Assembly (NCBI GenBank): GCA_035304345.1
Contig: DATGQE010000039.1
Coordinates: forward strand, 1 to 64,000
DNA length: 64,000 nt
Direction of reading: 5' to 3'
Source of the DNA: IDS-8 sp035304345
GTDB lineage: Bacteria > Pseudomonadota > Gammaproteobacteria > Steroidobacterales > Woeseiaceae
In this document: in pieces, positions 26,115 through 35,113 of the stretch
How positions within the stretch are numbered: the stretch's first letter is position 1
How the letters are laid out: each line of letters opens with the position of its first letter
Notes under the pieces: model-generated
Told to the model about the DNA's origin: nothing
Database searches by the model: none
Seen by the model: the letters and a program-made list of their open reading frames with translations, nothing else
Translations under genes and position numbers: made by a program

Positions 26115-27356
26115 TCAGGCGAGCTTCCGGAAAACCAGGCTGCCGTTCGTGCCGCCGAAACCGAAAGAGTTCGATACCACCACGTCGATCCGGCCCTGCC
26201 GTGCCTCGAGCGGCACGTAGTCGAGATCGCACTCGGGATCCGGGTTCTCCAGGTTGATCGTCGGCGGCATCACCTGGTCGCGGATCGCGAGCACGGAGAA
26301 GATGGCCTCCACCGCACCGGCCGCGCCCAGCAGGTGCCCGGTGACGGACTTGGTCGAGCTGACCGCGAGCTTGCGCGCGGCATCGCCGAACGTGCGCTTG
26401 ATGGCAACGGTCTCCGCGACGTCGCCGGCCGGCGTCGACGTACCGTGAGCGTTCAGGTAGTCGACGTCGCCGGGATCGATGCCGGCATCATGCAGCGCCG
26501 CCACCATGCACTTGCGCGCGCCCTCTCCGTCCGGCGGAGGATTGGTGATGTGGAAGGCATCGCTGCTCATCCCGAATCCCGCGAGCTCGGCGTAGATGCG
26601 TGCGCCGCGTGCACGCGCGAATTCGAGCTCTTCCAGCACGAGGCATCCCGCGCCGTCGGAGAGCACGAAGCCGTCACGATCGCGGTCGAACGGCCGGCTC
26701 GCGCGCTCCGGGTCGTCGTTGCGCGTCGACATGGCGCGTGCCGAGCAGAATCCCCCGATCGACAGCGGCGTGGTCGCCGCTTCCGAGCCGCCGGCGAGCA
26801 TGACGTCCGCGTCCCCGTACGCGATCATGCGCGCCGCCGTGCCGACGCAATGCGTCGAGGTCGTGCAGGCCGTGACGATCGCGAGGTTCGGGCCGGTGAT
26901 GCCGTAGCGCATGCTGACGTGGCCGGACACCATGTTGATGATGCTGCTCGGGATGAAGAACGGGGAGATCTTGCGCGGCCCCGACTCGAGGTACTTGACG
27001 TGATTCGCCTCGATCGTCTGCAGCCCGCCGATGCCCGCACCCATGATCACGCCGATGCGGTGGCGGTTCCCGTCCGTGATCTCCAGCCCGGAATCGAGGA
27101 GCGCCTTGTGCGCGGCGCCGATGCCGTAGTGCATGAACGCGTCCATCTTGCGCGCGTCCTTCGGCTCCAGGAACTCGCCGACGTCGAAATCCTTCACGGC
27201 ACCGGAGATGCGCGTCGTGAACGCACTGGCGTCGAAATGCGTGATCGGGCCGATGCCGGAACGTCCTTCGCAGACGTTGCGCCACGCGGTTTCCAGGTCG
27301 CTGCCGACCGGGGACACGATACCCAGGCCGGTGACGACGACTCTGCGTTTGCTCAT
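26115..27356 (-). CDS. fabF: 3-oxoacyl-[acyl-carrier-protein] synthase II
   Basis: A 413-residue condensing enzyme with the Cys-His-His triad: Cys164 in TACTTSTHC, a His in NAHGTSTP near 304 and a His in VTGHLLGAAG near 341. It elongates acyl-ACP with malonyl-ACP and, in bacteria, controls the palmitoleate to cis-vaccenate step. It follows acpP by 57 bp on the same strand, the standard order. Confidence 0.96.
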   Translation of the reverse strand: MSKRRVVVTGLGIVSPVGSDLETAWRNVCEGRSGIGPITHFDASAFTTRISGAVKDFDVGEFLEPKDARKMDAFMHYGIGAAHKALLDSGLEITDGNRHRIGVIMGAGIGGLQTIEANHVKYLESGPRKISPFFIPSSIINMVSGHVSMRYGITGPNLAIVTACTTSTHCVGTAARMIAYGDADVMLAGGSEAATTPLSIGGFCSARAMSTRNDDPERASRPFDRDRDGFVLSDGAGCLVLEELEFARARGARIYAELAGFGMSSDAFHITNPPPDGEGARKCMVAALHDAGIDPGDVDYLNAHGTSTPAGDVAETVAIKRTFGDAARKLAVSSTKSVTGHLLGAAGAVEAIFSVLAIRDQVMPPTINLENPDPECDLDYVPLEARQGRIDVVVSNSFGFGGTNGSLVFRKLA

Positions 27357-27414
27357 GGGTGGCGAGAGGAAGGAGCGGCGTCACCAACGAAACGCCGCAC
27401 CCCTCGGGAACGGA

Positions 27415-27657
27415 TCAGGATTCGCTGCGACGGGCGGTGATGTAATCGATCGCTTGCTGGACCGTGGTGATCTTCTCCGCTTCCTCGTCCGGAATCTCGG
27501 TCTCGAACTCCTCCTCGAGGGCCATCACCAGCTCGACCGTGTCCAGAGAATCGGCGCCCAGGTCGTCGACGAAGGAAGCGTCGTTGGTGACCTCTTCCTC
27601 CTTCACGCCCAGTTGCTCGGCGACGATGCTCTTAACTTGTTCTTCAATGCTGCTCAT
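27415..27657 (-). CDS. acpP: Acyl carrier protein
   Basis: An 80-residue acidic protein with the phosphopantetheine attachment Ser37 in GADSLDTVEL. It carries the growing acyl chain for the Fab enzymes around it. A GAGGAG ribosome-binding site lies about 11 nt upstream. The unusually long gap to fabG (225 bp) probably holds its own promoter; TACAAT on the minus strand with TAGATT 17 bp upstream near 27825-27850 is a weak candidate. A TTGTACAA palindrome lies near 27770. Confidence 0.97.
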   Translation of the reverse strand: MSSIEEQVKSIVAEQLGVKEEEVTNDASFVDDLGADSLDTVELVMALEEEFETEIPDEEAEKITTVQQAIDYITARRSES

Positions 27658-27882
27658 AGTGATCGCTTCTCCTCAGGAAGAGACTTTGAAATTGTACTCC
27701 CGCCCGGCTTCCCGAGCGCCTCACTGCGTGAACCTTTGATCCGTGGTGCGGTCCGTTGGGCGGTCGTTTGTACAAGTTGTTGAAATGTCGAGTCCCGGTG
27801 AGACCGTGGGTCGGTATTGTAAGTGAAAGGTTAGGGTCAATCTACAAGCCCAAACCGCCTCCCGGCGACCGCGCGAGGCCGC

Positions 27883-28638
27883 TCAGGCCATCAGCATTCC
27901 CCCGTTCACGTGCAGCGTTTCGCCGGTGATGTACGCGGCCGCGTCGGACACCAGGAACGCGACCGCGTTGGCCACGTCCCGTGCTTCGCCGAGCCGCCCG
28001 AGCGGGACCTGTGCCAGCATTGCCTGCCGCTGCTCCTCGCCGAGCACGCGCGTCATGTCGGTGTCGATGAAACCCGGAGCGACGACGTTCACGGTGATGT
28101 TGCGCGAGCCGACCTCGCGCGCGAGCGATTTGCTGAAGCCGATGATGCCCGCTTTGGCGGCGGCATAGTTCGCCTGTCCCGGGTTGCCCATCAGCCCGAT
28201 GACCGATGCGATGTTCACGATGCGTCCCCGCTTCGCTTTCATCATGCCGCGGAGCGCTGCCTTGCACACGCGGTACGTCCCCGAGAGGTTCGTCGACAAC
28301 ACCGCTTCCCAGTCCTCGTTCTTCATGCGCAGCAGCAGGTTGTCGCGCGTGATGCCTGCGTTGTTGACGACTACCGTGGGCGCGCCTTCGCGCTTCTGCA
28401 GGTCGTCGAACAGCGCCTGCACGGACTCGTCGCTCGCGATGTCGAGCACTGCGCCGCGACCGCGGTCCGCGAGGGCGTCGGACACGGCACGCGCGCCCTC
28501 CTCCGTCGTGGCGGTGCCGATCACGACGGCGCCGGCAGCCGCCAGCGTGCTCGCGATCGCGGCACCGATGCCGCGCGACGCGCCGGTCACCAGGGCCACC
28601 TGGTCCCGCAGCATCCCGTTGTCGAACCACTCACTCAT
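27883..28638 (-). CDS. fabG: 3-oxoacyl-[acyl-carrier-protein] reductase
   Basis: A 251-residue short-chain dehydrogenase. The NADP-binding TGASRGIGAAIA is near residue 19, NNAGIT near 93, and the catalytic Ser, Tyr and Lys include the YAAAKAG motif near 157. It reduces 3-ketoacyl-ACP. The ATG at 28638 overlaps the fabD stop by 8 bp; an internal ATG at the MLRDQVALVTG segment (28614) is closer to the usual FabG N-terminus and cannot be excluded. Confidence 0.95.
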   Translation of the reverse strand: MSEWFDNGMLRDQVALVTGASRGIGAAIASTLAAAGAVVIGTATTEEGARAVSDALADRGRGAVLDIASDESVQALFDDLQKREGAPTVVVNNAGITRDNLLLRMKNEDWEAVLSTNLSGTYRVCKAALRGMMKAKRGRIVNIASVIGLMGNPGQANYAAAKAGIIGFSKSLAREVGSRNITVNVVAPGFIDTDMTRVLGEEQRQAMLAQVPLGRLGEARDVANAVAFLVSDAAAYITGETLHVNGGMLMA

Positions 28639-29578
28639 CGGCCGGCTCCCCGTGTTCCCGCAAAGCTTCCTCCAGTATCGACGGCGAGTCGAGGCACACG
28701 GTCCTGACCGACGAATCGATACGCCTGACGAGACCCGTGAGCACCTTGCCGGGACCCGCCTCGACGATGGTCGTGACTCCCTGCGCCACGAGGTGGCGCA
28801 CGGTCTCGGTCCAGCGTACCGGGCCGTAGAGCTGGCGGCGCAGGCCCTCGCGAATGTGCTCCGGCGTGCGGTAGGCTTCGACGTCCACGTTGTTGATGAC
28901 GGGCACCTCGGGCGCGCGGAAGGGCGCGGCCGCGAGCGCGCGGGCGAGCTCGTCCGCCGCCGGGCGCATCAGCTCGCAATGCGCCGGCACGCTCACGCTG
29001 AGCCACAGCACCCGCTTCGCGCCCGCCGCGCGCGCGCGCTCGGAGGCACGCTCCACGGCCGCGCGCTGGCCGGCGATGACTACCTGCCCCGGGCAGTTGA
29101 AGTTGACGGCGCTCACCACTTCGCCCTGCGCCGCTTCGCGGCACGCCGCGACGACGGCATCGTCGTCGAGGCCGAGAACGGTCGCCATGCCGCCCGTGCC
29201 CGGCGGCGCGGCCGCCTGCATGAGCTCGGCGCGGCGCGCGACGAGGCGCACGGCGTCGGCGAACGGCAGCGCGCCCGCGCAGGTGAGCGCCGTGTACTCG
29301 CCGAGGCTGTGGCCTGCCATGAACGCCGGCATGGGACCGCCCTGCCCGCGCCAGGCGCGCCAGGCGGCGACGCCCGCCGTCAGCATCGCGGGCTGGGTGA
29401 CGACCGTCTCGTTCAGCCGCTCGGCCGGGCCGTGCTGCACCAGCTCCCACAGGTCGAACCCGAGCTCGTCGCTCGCTTCCGCGTAGGTCGCCCGGATCTC
29501 GGGATGCGCTTCCGCGAGCGCCGCCTGCATCCCGACGGCCTGGGATCCCTGTCCGGGAAAGACGATGGCCAGCGTCAA
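28631..29578 (-). CDS. fabD: Malonyl-CoA:ACP transacylase
   Basis: A 315-residue transacylase with FPGQGSQ at the N-terminus, the nucleophile Ser in GHSLGEY near residue 92, and the catalytic His in SVPAHCELM near 201. It loads malonyl onto ACP. The start is a TTG at 29578, supported by GGAGGT 5 nt upstream and by the family N-terminus TLAIVFPGQG; the frame continuing to 30268 is a shadow of the rhombosortase gene. It overlaps that gene stop by 4 bp. Confidence 0.95.
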   Translation of the reverse strand: MTLAIVFPGQGSQAVGMQAALAEAHPEIRATYAEASDELGFDLWELVQHGPAERLNETVVTQPAMLTAGVAAWRAWRGQGGPMPAFMAGHSLGEYTALTCAGALPFADAVRLVARRAELMQAAAPPGTGGMATVLGLDDDAVVAACREAAQGEVVSAVNFNCPGQVVIAGQRAAVERASERARAAGAKRVLWLSVSVPAHCELMRPAADELARALAAAPFRAPEVPVINNVDVEAYRTPEHIREGLRRQLYGPVRWTETVRHLVAQGVTTIVEAGPGKVLTGLVRRIDSSVRTVCLDSPSILEEALREHGEPADE

Positions 29579-30177
29579 GTCCCACCTCCGTTCGGGTGCT
29601 GACTGGGTCGGGCGGGCATTATATAGGTCGCGAGCGCTCCCGCGAGCGCCCCGCCGACGGCGCCGTAGAGATGCGCGTCCACGATCACCGCGCCGCCGCT
29701 CGCCGCCTCGGACCCGGGCAGCGGGCCGAAGAGCTGCTCGCTCGCGAGTTTCCCGGCGAGCACGAGGGCGAGCACCGCCGACTCCACCGGTGCCGTCCGG
29801 AAGCCGCACACGACGCCCGCGGCGAGCAGCCCGTGCAGCAGGCCCGAGAGTCCCACGTACCACTCGAGGCCCGGGTCGAGCAGCCAGAACGCGGCGTCGA
29901 TGAACACGATCGTGAACGCGACGACCAGCCACCAGCGGTACGCCGGCAGGCGCTCGCCGACGAGCAGCCACACGAGCCCCAGGCCGGCGAGATTCAACGC
30001 GAGGTGCGCCGGGCCGAGGTGCGCGAGGTGCCCGGTGACGAGGCGCCACGCCTCGCCCGCGGCGATCGCGTCGCGGTCGTACGCCAGCAACCCGCGGGCC
30101 GCCGCGCCGCCCGCGGCGGCGGCGACGCCGGCCGCGGCCACCGAGAGCGGAACTTGCCATGCCCCCACGCGTCTCAT
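29575..30177 (-). CDS. rrtA: Rhombosortase (rhomboid-family protease for GlyGly-CTERM proteins)
   Basis: A 200-residue rhomboid-fold protease with about six membrane helices. The active-site Ser111 is in GLSGLLHG and the partner His169 in VDAHLYGA; an early HxxxN (His58, Asn62) is also present. The GLSGxLHG form is typical of the rhombosortase branch, which processes C-terminal GlyGly-CTERM anchors on proteins exported by type II secretion. No GlyGly-CTERM substrate is encoded in the window. The ATG at 30177 is preferred; one at 30219 would add 14 residues. It overlaps fabD and is divergent from gspG. Confidence 0.8.
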   Translation of the reverse strand: MRRVGAWQVPLSVAAAGVAAAAGGAAARGLLAYDRDAIAAGEAWRLVTGHLAHLGPAHLALNLAGLGLVWLLVGERLPAYRWWLVVAFTIVFIDAAFWLLDPGLEWYVGLSGLLHGLLAAGVVCGFRTAPVESAVLALVLAGKLASEQLFGPLPGSEAASGGAVIVDAHLYGAVGGALAGALATYIMPARPSQHPNGGGT

Positions 30178-30222
30178 GGACCCTGCTGCGGCCGTACGGC
30201 GTACGTCGCGTAACTCCATGTT

Positions 30223-30231
30223 TGATATAAT
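30223..30231 (+). promoter_or_regulatory. Extended -10 promoter of the gsp operon
   Basis: The sequence TGATATAAT combines a consensus -10 hexamer (30226-30231) with the TGn extension. No good -35 is found 16-18 bp upstream, which the extended -10 can compensate. The start point would be near 30238, about 77 nt before the gspG start. Confidence 0.6.
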
Positions 30232-30314
30232 GCGAGCAAGTTTCAGGGGCATTGGGGATCCGAGTCAACGCAACACGGCGTCGGCCGTCTCACGCGCCAC
30301 CCCGGAGGAGCACA

Positions 30315-30755
30315 GTGCGTAAATTCCAGCATCGCGAGCGCAGCCGCGGGTTCACGCTCATCGAGATCATGGTGGTCGTGATCATCCTCGGCATACTCGC
30401 CGCCATCGTCGCGCCGAACGTCATCGGCCGCATCGACGATGCGCAGATCACGCGGGTCAAGGGCGACATCAGGGGACTCGAGAACGCCCTCAAGCTCTAC
30501 CGGCTCGACAACTTCAGCTATCCGACGACGGAACAGGGCCTAGAGGCTTTGGTGAGGAAGCCGGCCGATCCCAACGTCCGCAACTGGAAGCCGGGCGGTT
30601 ACATCGACCGGCTGCCGACGGACCCGTGGGGCAACCCGTACCTGTACCTGAGTCCCGGCAACCACGGCGAGTTCGATCTCTACACGCTCGGCCGCGACGG
30701 ACGGCCGGGCGGCGAGGGCCTCGACGCGGACATCGGCAACTGGGACATGGAATGA
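30315..30755 (+). CDS. gspG: Type II secretion major pseudopilin
   Basis: A 146-residue prepilin-like protein. The cleavage and methylation site RG/FTLIEIM is near residue 12, followed by the hydrophobic helix and the GspG-specific YPTTEQGLEALV, LPTDPWGNPYLY and the calcium-loop DIGNW end. It builds the pseudopilus that pushes substrates through the outer-membrane secretin. Start GTG 30315 has GGAGG with 6 nt spacing; the frame from 30252 lacks such a site. It is the first gene of the operon. Confidence 0.96.
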   Translation: MRKFQHRERSRGFTLIEIMVVVIILGILAAIVAPNVIGRIDDAQITRVKGDIRGLENALKLYRLDNFSYPTTEQGLEALVRKPADPNVRNWKPGGYIDRLPTDPWGNPYLYLSPGNHGEFDLYTLGRDGRPGGEGLDADIGNWDME

Positions 30756-30762
30756 CCGCTTG

Positions 30763-31341
30763 ATGCTCCCGCGCAGCCTGAGGAGCGGTTTCACCCTCAT
30801 CGAGCTGCTCGTCGTCATCGTCATCATCGGTATCATCAGCGCGGTCGTTCTCCTCTCTTTCGGCCTCGTCGGCAACAGCGAAGCGCTCGAGAACGAGGCG
30901 CGGCGCCTGCGCTCGCTCGTGGAGCTCGCCGAGGACGAAGCGCTGATGCAGGGCCGCGAGTTCGGGCTCGAGTTCATGCGTGCCGGCTACCGCTTCGTGG
31001 AATACGACCCGCTCGCCGACCGCTGGCTCGAGCTGGCCGGCGACGACCTGTTGCGCCCGCGCACGCTCGAGGAAGGGGTGACGATCGAGCTGTTCCTCGA
31101 GGATCGTCCGGTCGAGCTCAAGGATCGCCCGATGCGCATCGAGGAAAGCGACGGCCGGCGCGACGACGATGACAACGACGATGACGACGATTACGCACCG
31201 CACGTCCTCATCATGTCGAGCGGCGAGGTCACGCCTTTCGAGCTCACCCTCCTGCGCGACGTCGACGGCGCCCGGGTGCTGCTCGCGATGAACGAAGCCG
31301 GGCAGCTCGAGATCGGGACCGGTGACGATGCGCTGCCGTAG
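30763..31341 (+). CDS. gspH: Minor pseudopilin GspH with an acidic insert
   Basis: A 192-residue pseudopilin. Cleavage site SG/FTLIELLVV near residue 9, then the hydrophobic helix and a C-terminal globular domain. Residues around 128-146 contain an aspartate run with arginines just before it (two blocks of four and five Asp split by Asn), which is not part of the usual GspH core and looks like a surface loop. The preferred start is ATG 30763, immediately after a TTG codon in the same frame. It overlaps gspI. Confidence 0.88.
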   Translation: MLPRSLRSGFTLIELLVVIVIIGIISAVVLLSFGLVGNSEALENEARRLRSLVELAEDEALMQGREFGLEFMRAGYRFVEYDPLADRWLELAGDDLLRPRTLEEGVTIELFLEDRPVELKDRPMRIEESDGRRDDDDNDDDDDYAPHVLIMSSGEVTPFELTLLRDVDGARVLLAMNEAGQLEIGTGDDALP

Positions 31342-31822
31342 CGGACAAGCGGCTCGCATCGGCCTGCGCACCGGCCGCGGCTTTACCCTGGTCGAGGTGA
31401 TGGTGGCGCTCGCCATCGCGGCGCTCGCCCTCGGCGCGGTCGCGGCGGCGGTCAGCCAGATGATCGATTCGGCGACCGCGATGGAGCAGCGCACCTACGC
31501 GAGCTGGATCGGGCAGAACAAGATCGCGGAGCTCAGGCTCGCGAACGTGGTGCCCGAGGTCGGCGAGGATTCCGACGACGTCACGTTCGCCGGGCGCGAA
31601 TGGCGCTGGGAGTCGACGATCTCCGAGACCGGGGTGGAAGGCCTGTACCGCGTGGACGTCGACGTGTCGCTCGCGGGCGCCGAGGGCGTCATCCGTACCG
31701 TCACCGGCTTCATCGGGGAGCCGACCGTGCCGGGACTCGCGAACGCGACGTGGTCGGGCGCGCTGTTCGTGCCCGGCCGGGACGGCGAGCCGGAGAACCC
31801 GGGCGAAGGGAGGCGGCGATGA
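31328..31822 (+). CDS. gspI: Minor pseudopilin GspI
   Basis: A 164-residue pseudopilin with cleavage site RG/FTLVEVMVALAI near residue 18, a long N-terminal basic leader, and the GspI-type IGQNKIAELRL segment after the helix. GspI, J and K form the tip complex of the pseudopilus. ATG 31328 is chosen; a GTG lies two codons upstream at 31322. It overlaps both gspH and gspJ. Confidence 0.9.
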   Translation: MRCRSGQAARIGLRTGRGFTLVEVMVALAIAALALGAVAAAVSQMIDSATAMEQRTYASWIGQNKIAELRLANVVPEVGEDSDDVTFAGREWRWESTISETGVEGLYRVDVDVSLAGAEGVIRTVTGFIGEPTVPGLANATWSGALFVPGRDGEPENPGEGRRR

Positions 31823-32430
31823 GCGGTCGCAACCGCGGCTTCACGCTGCTCGAGGTGCTCGTCGCGGTGGCGATCTTCGGCGTGCTGGCCGCCCTCGCCT
31901 ACGGCGCGCTGAGCCACACGCTGGACGGCGCCGAGCGGCTCGGGGAGCGGAGCGGCCGCCTCGAGGCGCTGCAGCGCACCGTCCGGTTCCTCACCGAGGA
32001 CTTCCAGCAGCTCGCGCCGCGACCGGTGCGCCGGGACCTCGGCGACGTCATCGCCCCCGCACTCCTCGCGGACGCCCAGTCCGAGTACGCGGTCGAGCTC
32101 ACGCACGGCGGCTGGGGCAATCCCGCCGGCCTGCCGCGCGGCACCCTGCAGCGCGTCGCCTGGCGCGTGCAGGACGGCGAGCTCGTGCGCTTCCACTGGA
32201 CCGTGCTCGACCGCACGCTCGACAACGAGCCGGCGGCGCGCGTGCTGCTCGATGGCGTCCTGAGCCTCGGGATCCGCTTCATGCAGGACAATGGCGAATG
32301 GACCGACCGCTGGCCGCCGGAGAACATGGCGGGCCCCCTCGGCTGGCGGCAGCGCCCGCGGGCGGTCGAGTTCGTGCTCGAAACCGAGCAGGAGGGCCTC
32401 ATCACGCGGCTCGTGGAGGTGGCACCGTGA
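31819..32430 (+). CDS. gspJ: Minor pseudopilin GspJ
   Basis: A 203-residue pseudopilin with cleavage site RG/FTLLEVLVAVAIF near residue 7 and the family segment LQRTVRFLTEDFQQL near 55. It belongs to the tip complex with GspI and GspK. The start ATG overlaps the gspI stop by 4 bp and is preceded by GGGAGG. Confidence 0.93.
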   Translation: MSGRNRGFTLLEVLVAVAIFGVLAALAYGALSHTLDGAERLGERSGRLEALQRTVRFLTEDFQQLAPRPVRRDLGDVIAPALLADAQSEYAVELTHGGWGNPAGLPRGTLQRVAWRVQDGELVRFHWTVLDRTLDNEPAARVLLDGVLSLGIRFMQDNGEWTDRWPPENMAGPLGWRQRPRAVEFVLETEQEGLITRLVEVAP

Positions 32431-33356
32431 CCGTCCCGGGGCGGCGCCGTCGGGACCGCGGGGTTGCCCTGGTCACCGCCATGCTGATCAGCGCGCTCGC
32501 GGCCCTGGTCGCGAGCGACATGGCCTGGGACAACGCGCTCGAGGTGCGCCGCACGACGGTGCTCCTGCAGCGCGACCAGGCCGTGCAGGTCGCGCTCGGC
32601 GCCGAGAGCTGGGCGCGGCTCATCCTGAGCCAGGACGCGAACGACACCCCGACCGACCACCTGGGCGAGATCTGGGCGCAGGAGCTGCCGCCTTTGCCGA
32701 TCGACGGCGGCGGCGAGGTGTTCGGCAGCCTCGAGGATCTCGAGGGGCGCTTCAACATCAACAACCTGATCGACAGGCGCGGGCGCGTGCACCGGGAATC
32801 GCTGGAGCGCTTCCAGCGCCTGCTTACCGTCCTCGAGCTCGAGCCGCGGCTCGCCGGCGCGATCGTCGACTGGCTCGACCCGAACCAGGAACCGCACCTG
32901 CCCGACGGCGCCGAGGACGCGATCTACACCTCGGTGCTGCCGCCCTACCGGACGGCCGACCAGATGGTGACCAGCGTCAGCGAGCTGCTCGCGGTCCAGG
33001 GGATGGACCGGGAGACGTTCCGCGTGCTCGAGCCGCACATCACGGCGCTGCCGCCCGGCACCTCGATCAACGCCAACACGGCGACCCCGGCCGTGCTGAG
33101 GTCGCTGAGCGACACGCTCACGGAGTCCGACGTCGCCGCGCTGGTCGAGGAGCGCGCGGAAGCCGGCTTCGCCGACGTGCGCTCGACGTTCGCGCCGCTC
33201 CTGCCGCCCGGCGCCACGTTGCCGGTCGATTCCAGCCGCTATTTCCGGTTGCGGGTCGTCGTGCGCCTCGGTACCGTGCGCGTCACGCTCTACAGTGTGC
33301 TGCAGCGTGACCAGGGGCAGGTGACGCCCCTGCTGCGCAGCTTCGGAACGGCCTGA
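32427..33356 (+). CDS. gspK: Minor pseudopilin GspK (tip of the pseudopilus)
   Basis: A 309-residue protein: short basic leader and RG/VALVTAMLISALAALVAS near residues 11-30, then the large GspK domain with the FNINNLID segment near 110 and the INANTATPAVL helix-hairpin-helix-like part near 213. GspK caps the pseudopilus and lacks the usual Glu+5 in some species; here the position is Thr or Met depending on numbering, consistent with that. Start GTG 32427 overlaps the gspJ stop. Confidence 0.92.
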   Translation: MTVPGRRRRDRGVALVTAMLISALAALVASDMAWDNALEVRRTTVLLQRDQAVQVALGAESWARLILSQDANDTPTDHLGEIWAQELPPLPIDGGGEVFGSLEDLEGRFNINNLIDRRGRVHRESLERFQRLLTVLELEPRLAGAIVDWLDPNQEPHLPDGAEDAIYTSVLPPYRTADQMVTSVSELLAVQGMDRETFRVLEPHITALPPGTSINANTATPAVLRSLSDTLTESDVAALVEERAEAGFADVRSTFAPLLPPGATLPVDSSRYFRLRVVVRLGTVRVTLYSVLQRDQGQVTPLLRSFGTA

Positions 33357-34633
33357 TGGCGGAATTTCTGGTCATACGCCTGCCTGCGGACGCGCACGCG
33401 CCGGCGGAGTGGATCGCGGTCGACGCGAGCGGCGCGCGCCGCGGCCCTCCCGTCACGGGCCCGCTGGCCGAGGCTGCGGCCGACGTCCGCGACCGCAAGG
33501 TGATCGTGCTCGTGCCGGGCGCCGACGTGCTCACGGCGGCCGTGGAGGTGCCGGTGAAGGGCGGCGCCCGGCTGCAGGCCGCCCTGCCCTACGCGCTGGA
33601 GGAGCAGCTCGCCGAGGACGTCGAGACGCTGCACTTCGCGGCCGGCCCGCGGCGGGCCAGCGGCAAGGTGCCGGTCGCCGTGGTCAGCCGCGAGCGGCTG
33701 GCGGAATGGCTCGCTCGCCTCGAGGACGCCGGCATCCAGCCCTGGTCGATGGTGCCCGAGAACTACGGCCTCGCCCGCATCCCCGGCACGATCAGCCTGC
33801 TCGTCGCCGAGAACCAGGTGATGATCAACGACGGCGAGGACGTCGAGCTCGTGATGCAGGGCGTGAGCCCCGGCGACGCCCTGGCGGCGATCGGCGCCCT
33901 GGACGAAGGCGAAGGCGATGCGGACGGCGACGAGATCACCGCGCGCCCCGCGCTGCCGCGCCACGCCATCGTGTACTGCGAGCCCGGCGAGGACGAACGC
34001 TATCGCCACGAGTGGATCGCGATCCGCGAAGCGCTGGAGACGGTCGACATCAACCTCCTGCCCGACGGCGTCACGCCGCGGCTCGCAGCGACGGTCGCGA
34101 CCGGTGCCGGCGTCAACCTGCTGCAGGGCGAGTTCGGCCCGCGTACCGAGTACTGGGACCTGCTCAGGCGCTGGAAGGTCGCGGCGGTGCTGTTCGCGAC
34201 GTTCGTGGTGCTGGGACTGCTCGACAATGCGACGGACCTGTATCGCCTGTCCCGCGAGGAAGCAGCGCTGCGCGAAGTGTTCCTCACCGAGTACCGGGAG
34301 ATTGCGCCGGGAGCGCCGGACGTGGCGGACCCGGCTGCCGTGGTGGCGTCGCTGCGCACGCGCAGCGGCACGGGCACGGCGCCGCCGCGCTTCCTGCAGG
34401 CGCTCGAAGACCTGAGTCACGCGCTGCGTGCGCAGGAGGAGGCGCGCCTCGGCGCGCTGACCTACCGCAACGGCGTCGTGGACGTCGAGATCAACGCTCC
34501 CGACGTCAGCACGCTGGACGCGATCCGCAACGCCGTCGACGAGCGCGGCCGGTTCACCGCCTCGATCCGCAGCACGAGCCAGCAGGGCGAACGGGTCGCG
34601 AGCCAGTTCCGCATCGAGGAGTCCGGCGCGTGA
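33356..34633 (+). CDS. gspL: Type II secretion inner-membrane platform protein GspL
   Basis: A 425-residue bitopic protein. The cytoplasmic actin-like domain (about 1-270) contacts the GspE ATPase; a single membrane helix follows near 281-297 (VAAVLFATFVVLGLL), then a periplasmic ferredoxin-like domain. The acidic segment near 183-195 (EGEGDADGDE) is an unusual linker. Start ATG overlaps the gspK stop by 1 bp. GspE is not in the window. Confidence 0.92.
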   Translation: MAEFLVIRLPADAHAPAEWIAVDASGARRGPPVTGPLAEAAADVRDRKVIVLVPGADVLTAAVEVPVKGGARLQAALPYALEEQLAEDVETLHFAAGPRRASGKVPVAVVSRERLAEWLARLEDAGIQPWSMVPENYGLARIPGTISLLVAENQVMINDGEDVELVMQGVSPGDALAAIGALDEGEGDADGDEITARPALPRHAIVYCEPGEDERYRHEWIAIREALETVDINLLPDGVTPRLAATVATGAGVNLLQGEFGPRTEYWDLLRRWKVAAVLFATFVVLGLLDNATDLYRLSREEAALREVFLTEYREIAPGAPDVADPAAVVASLRTRSGTGTAPPRFLQALEDLSHALRAQEEARLGALTYRNGVVDVEINAPDVSTLDAIRNAVDERGRFTASIRSTSQQGERVASQFRIEESGA

Positions 34634-35109
34634 GGGACTGGTTCGAATCGTTGCAGCCGCGCGAGAAGGCGCTGGTCGCGACCGCCGCGGTCATGCTCGC
34701 CCTCGCGGTGTTCTGGCTCGGCATCTGGGCGCCGCTGGAGCGCAACCGGGAGAACGTGGCGGCGGACGTCGAGGTCTGGCGCAACGCGATCGCTGAGCTG
34801 CGCTCCGTCAAGGGCACGCTGCGTGCGCAAAGCAGCGACCGGAGCCGCCCCGCCGCGCTCAACCAGTCGCTGGTCGTGATCGTCGACACGACGCTGCGCA
34901 GCCGCAACCTCTACAGTGCCCTGCAGAGCAGCCAGCCGCGCCAGGACAACGGCATCGTGGTCGTGTTCCAGAACGCGGCCTTCGACGACCTGGTGCTATG
35001 GCTGGGCGACCTCGCCGAGCAGTACTCGCTGCGCGTGCAGGCCGCGGGCCTGAGCCCGTCGGGAGAGGCCGCCGGGCGCGTCAACGGCTCGATCACGTTG
35101 GAGCGCTGA
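34630..35109 (+). CDS. gspM: Type II secretion protein GspM
   Basis: A 159-residue bitopic protein: N-terminal WFESLQPREKALVATAA leading into one membrane helix (about 14-34), then a coiled stretch and the periplasmic ferredoxin-like domain that pairs with GspL. Start GTG 34630 overlaps the gspL stop (GTGA). Confidence 0.9.
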   Translation: MRDWFESLQPREKALVATAAVMLALAVFWLGIWAPLERNRENVAADVEVWRNAIAELRSVKGTLRAQSSDRSRPAALNQSLVVIVDTTLRSRNLYSALQSSQPRQDNGIVVVFQNAAFDDLVLWLGDLAEQYSLRVQAAGLSPSGEAAGRVNGSITLER

Positions 35110-35113
35110 ACGG

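Noticed and set aside
27760..27785. TTGTACAA palindrome upstream of acpP as an operator
   Set aside because: It is only 8 bp long and single; no known fatty-acid regulator site matches it well enough to call.
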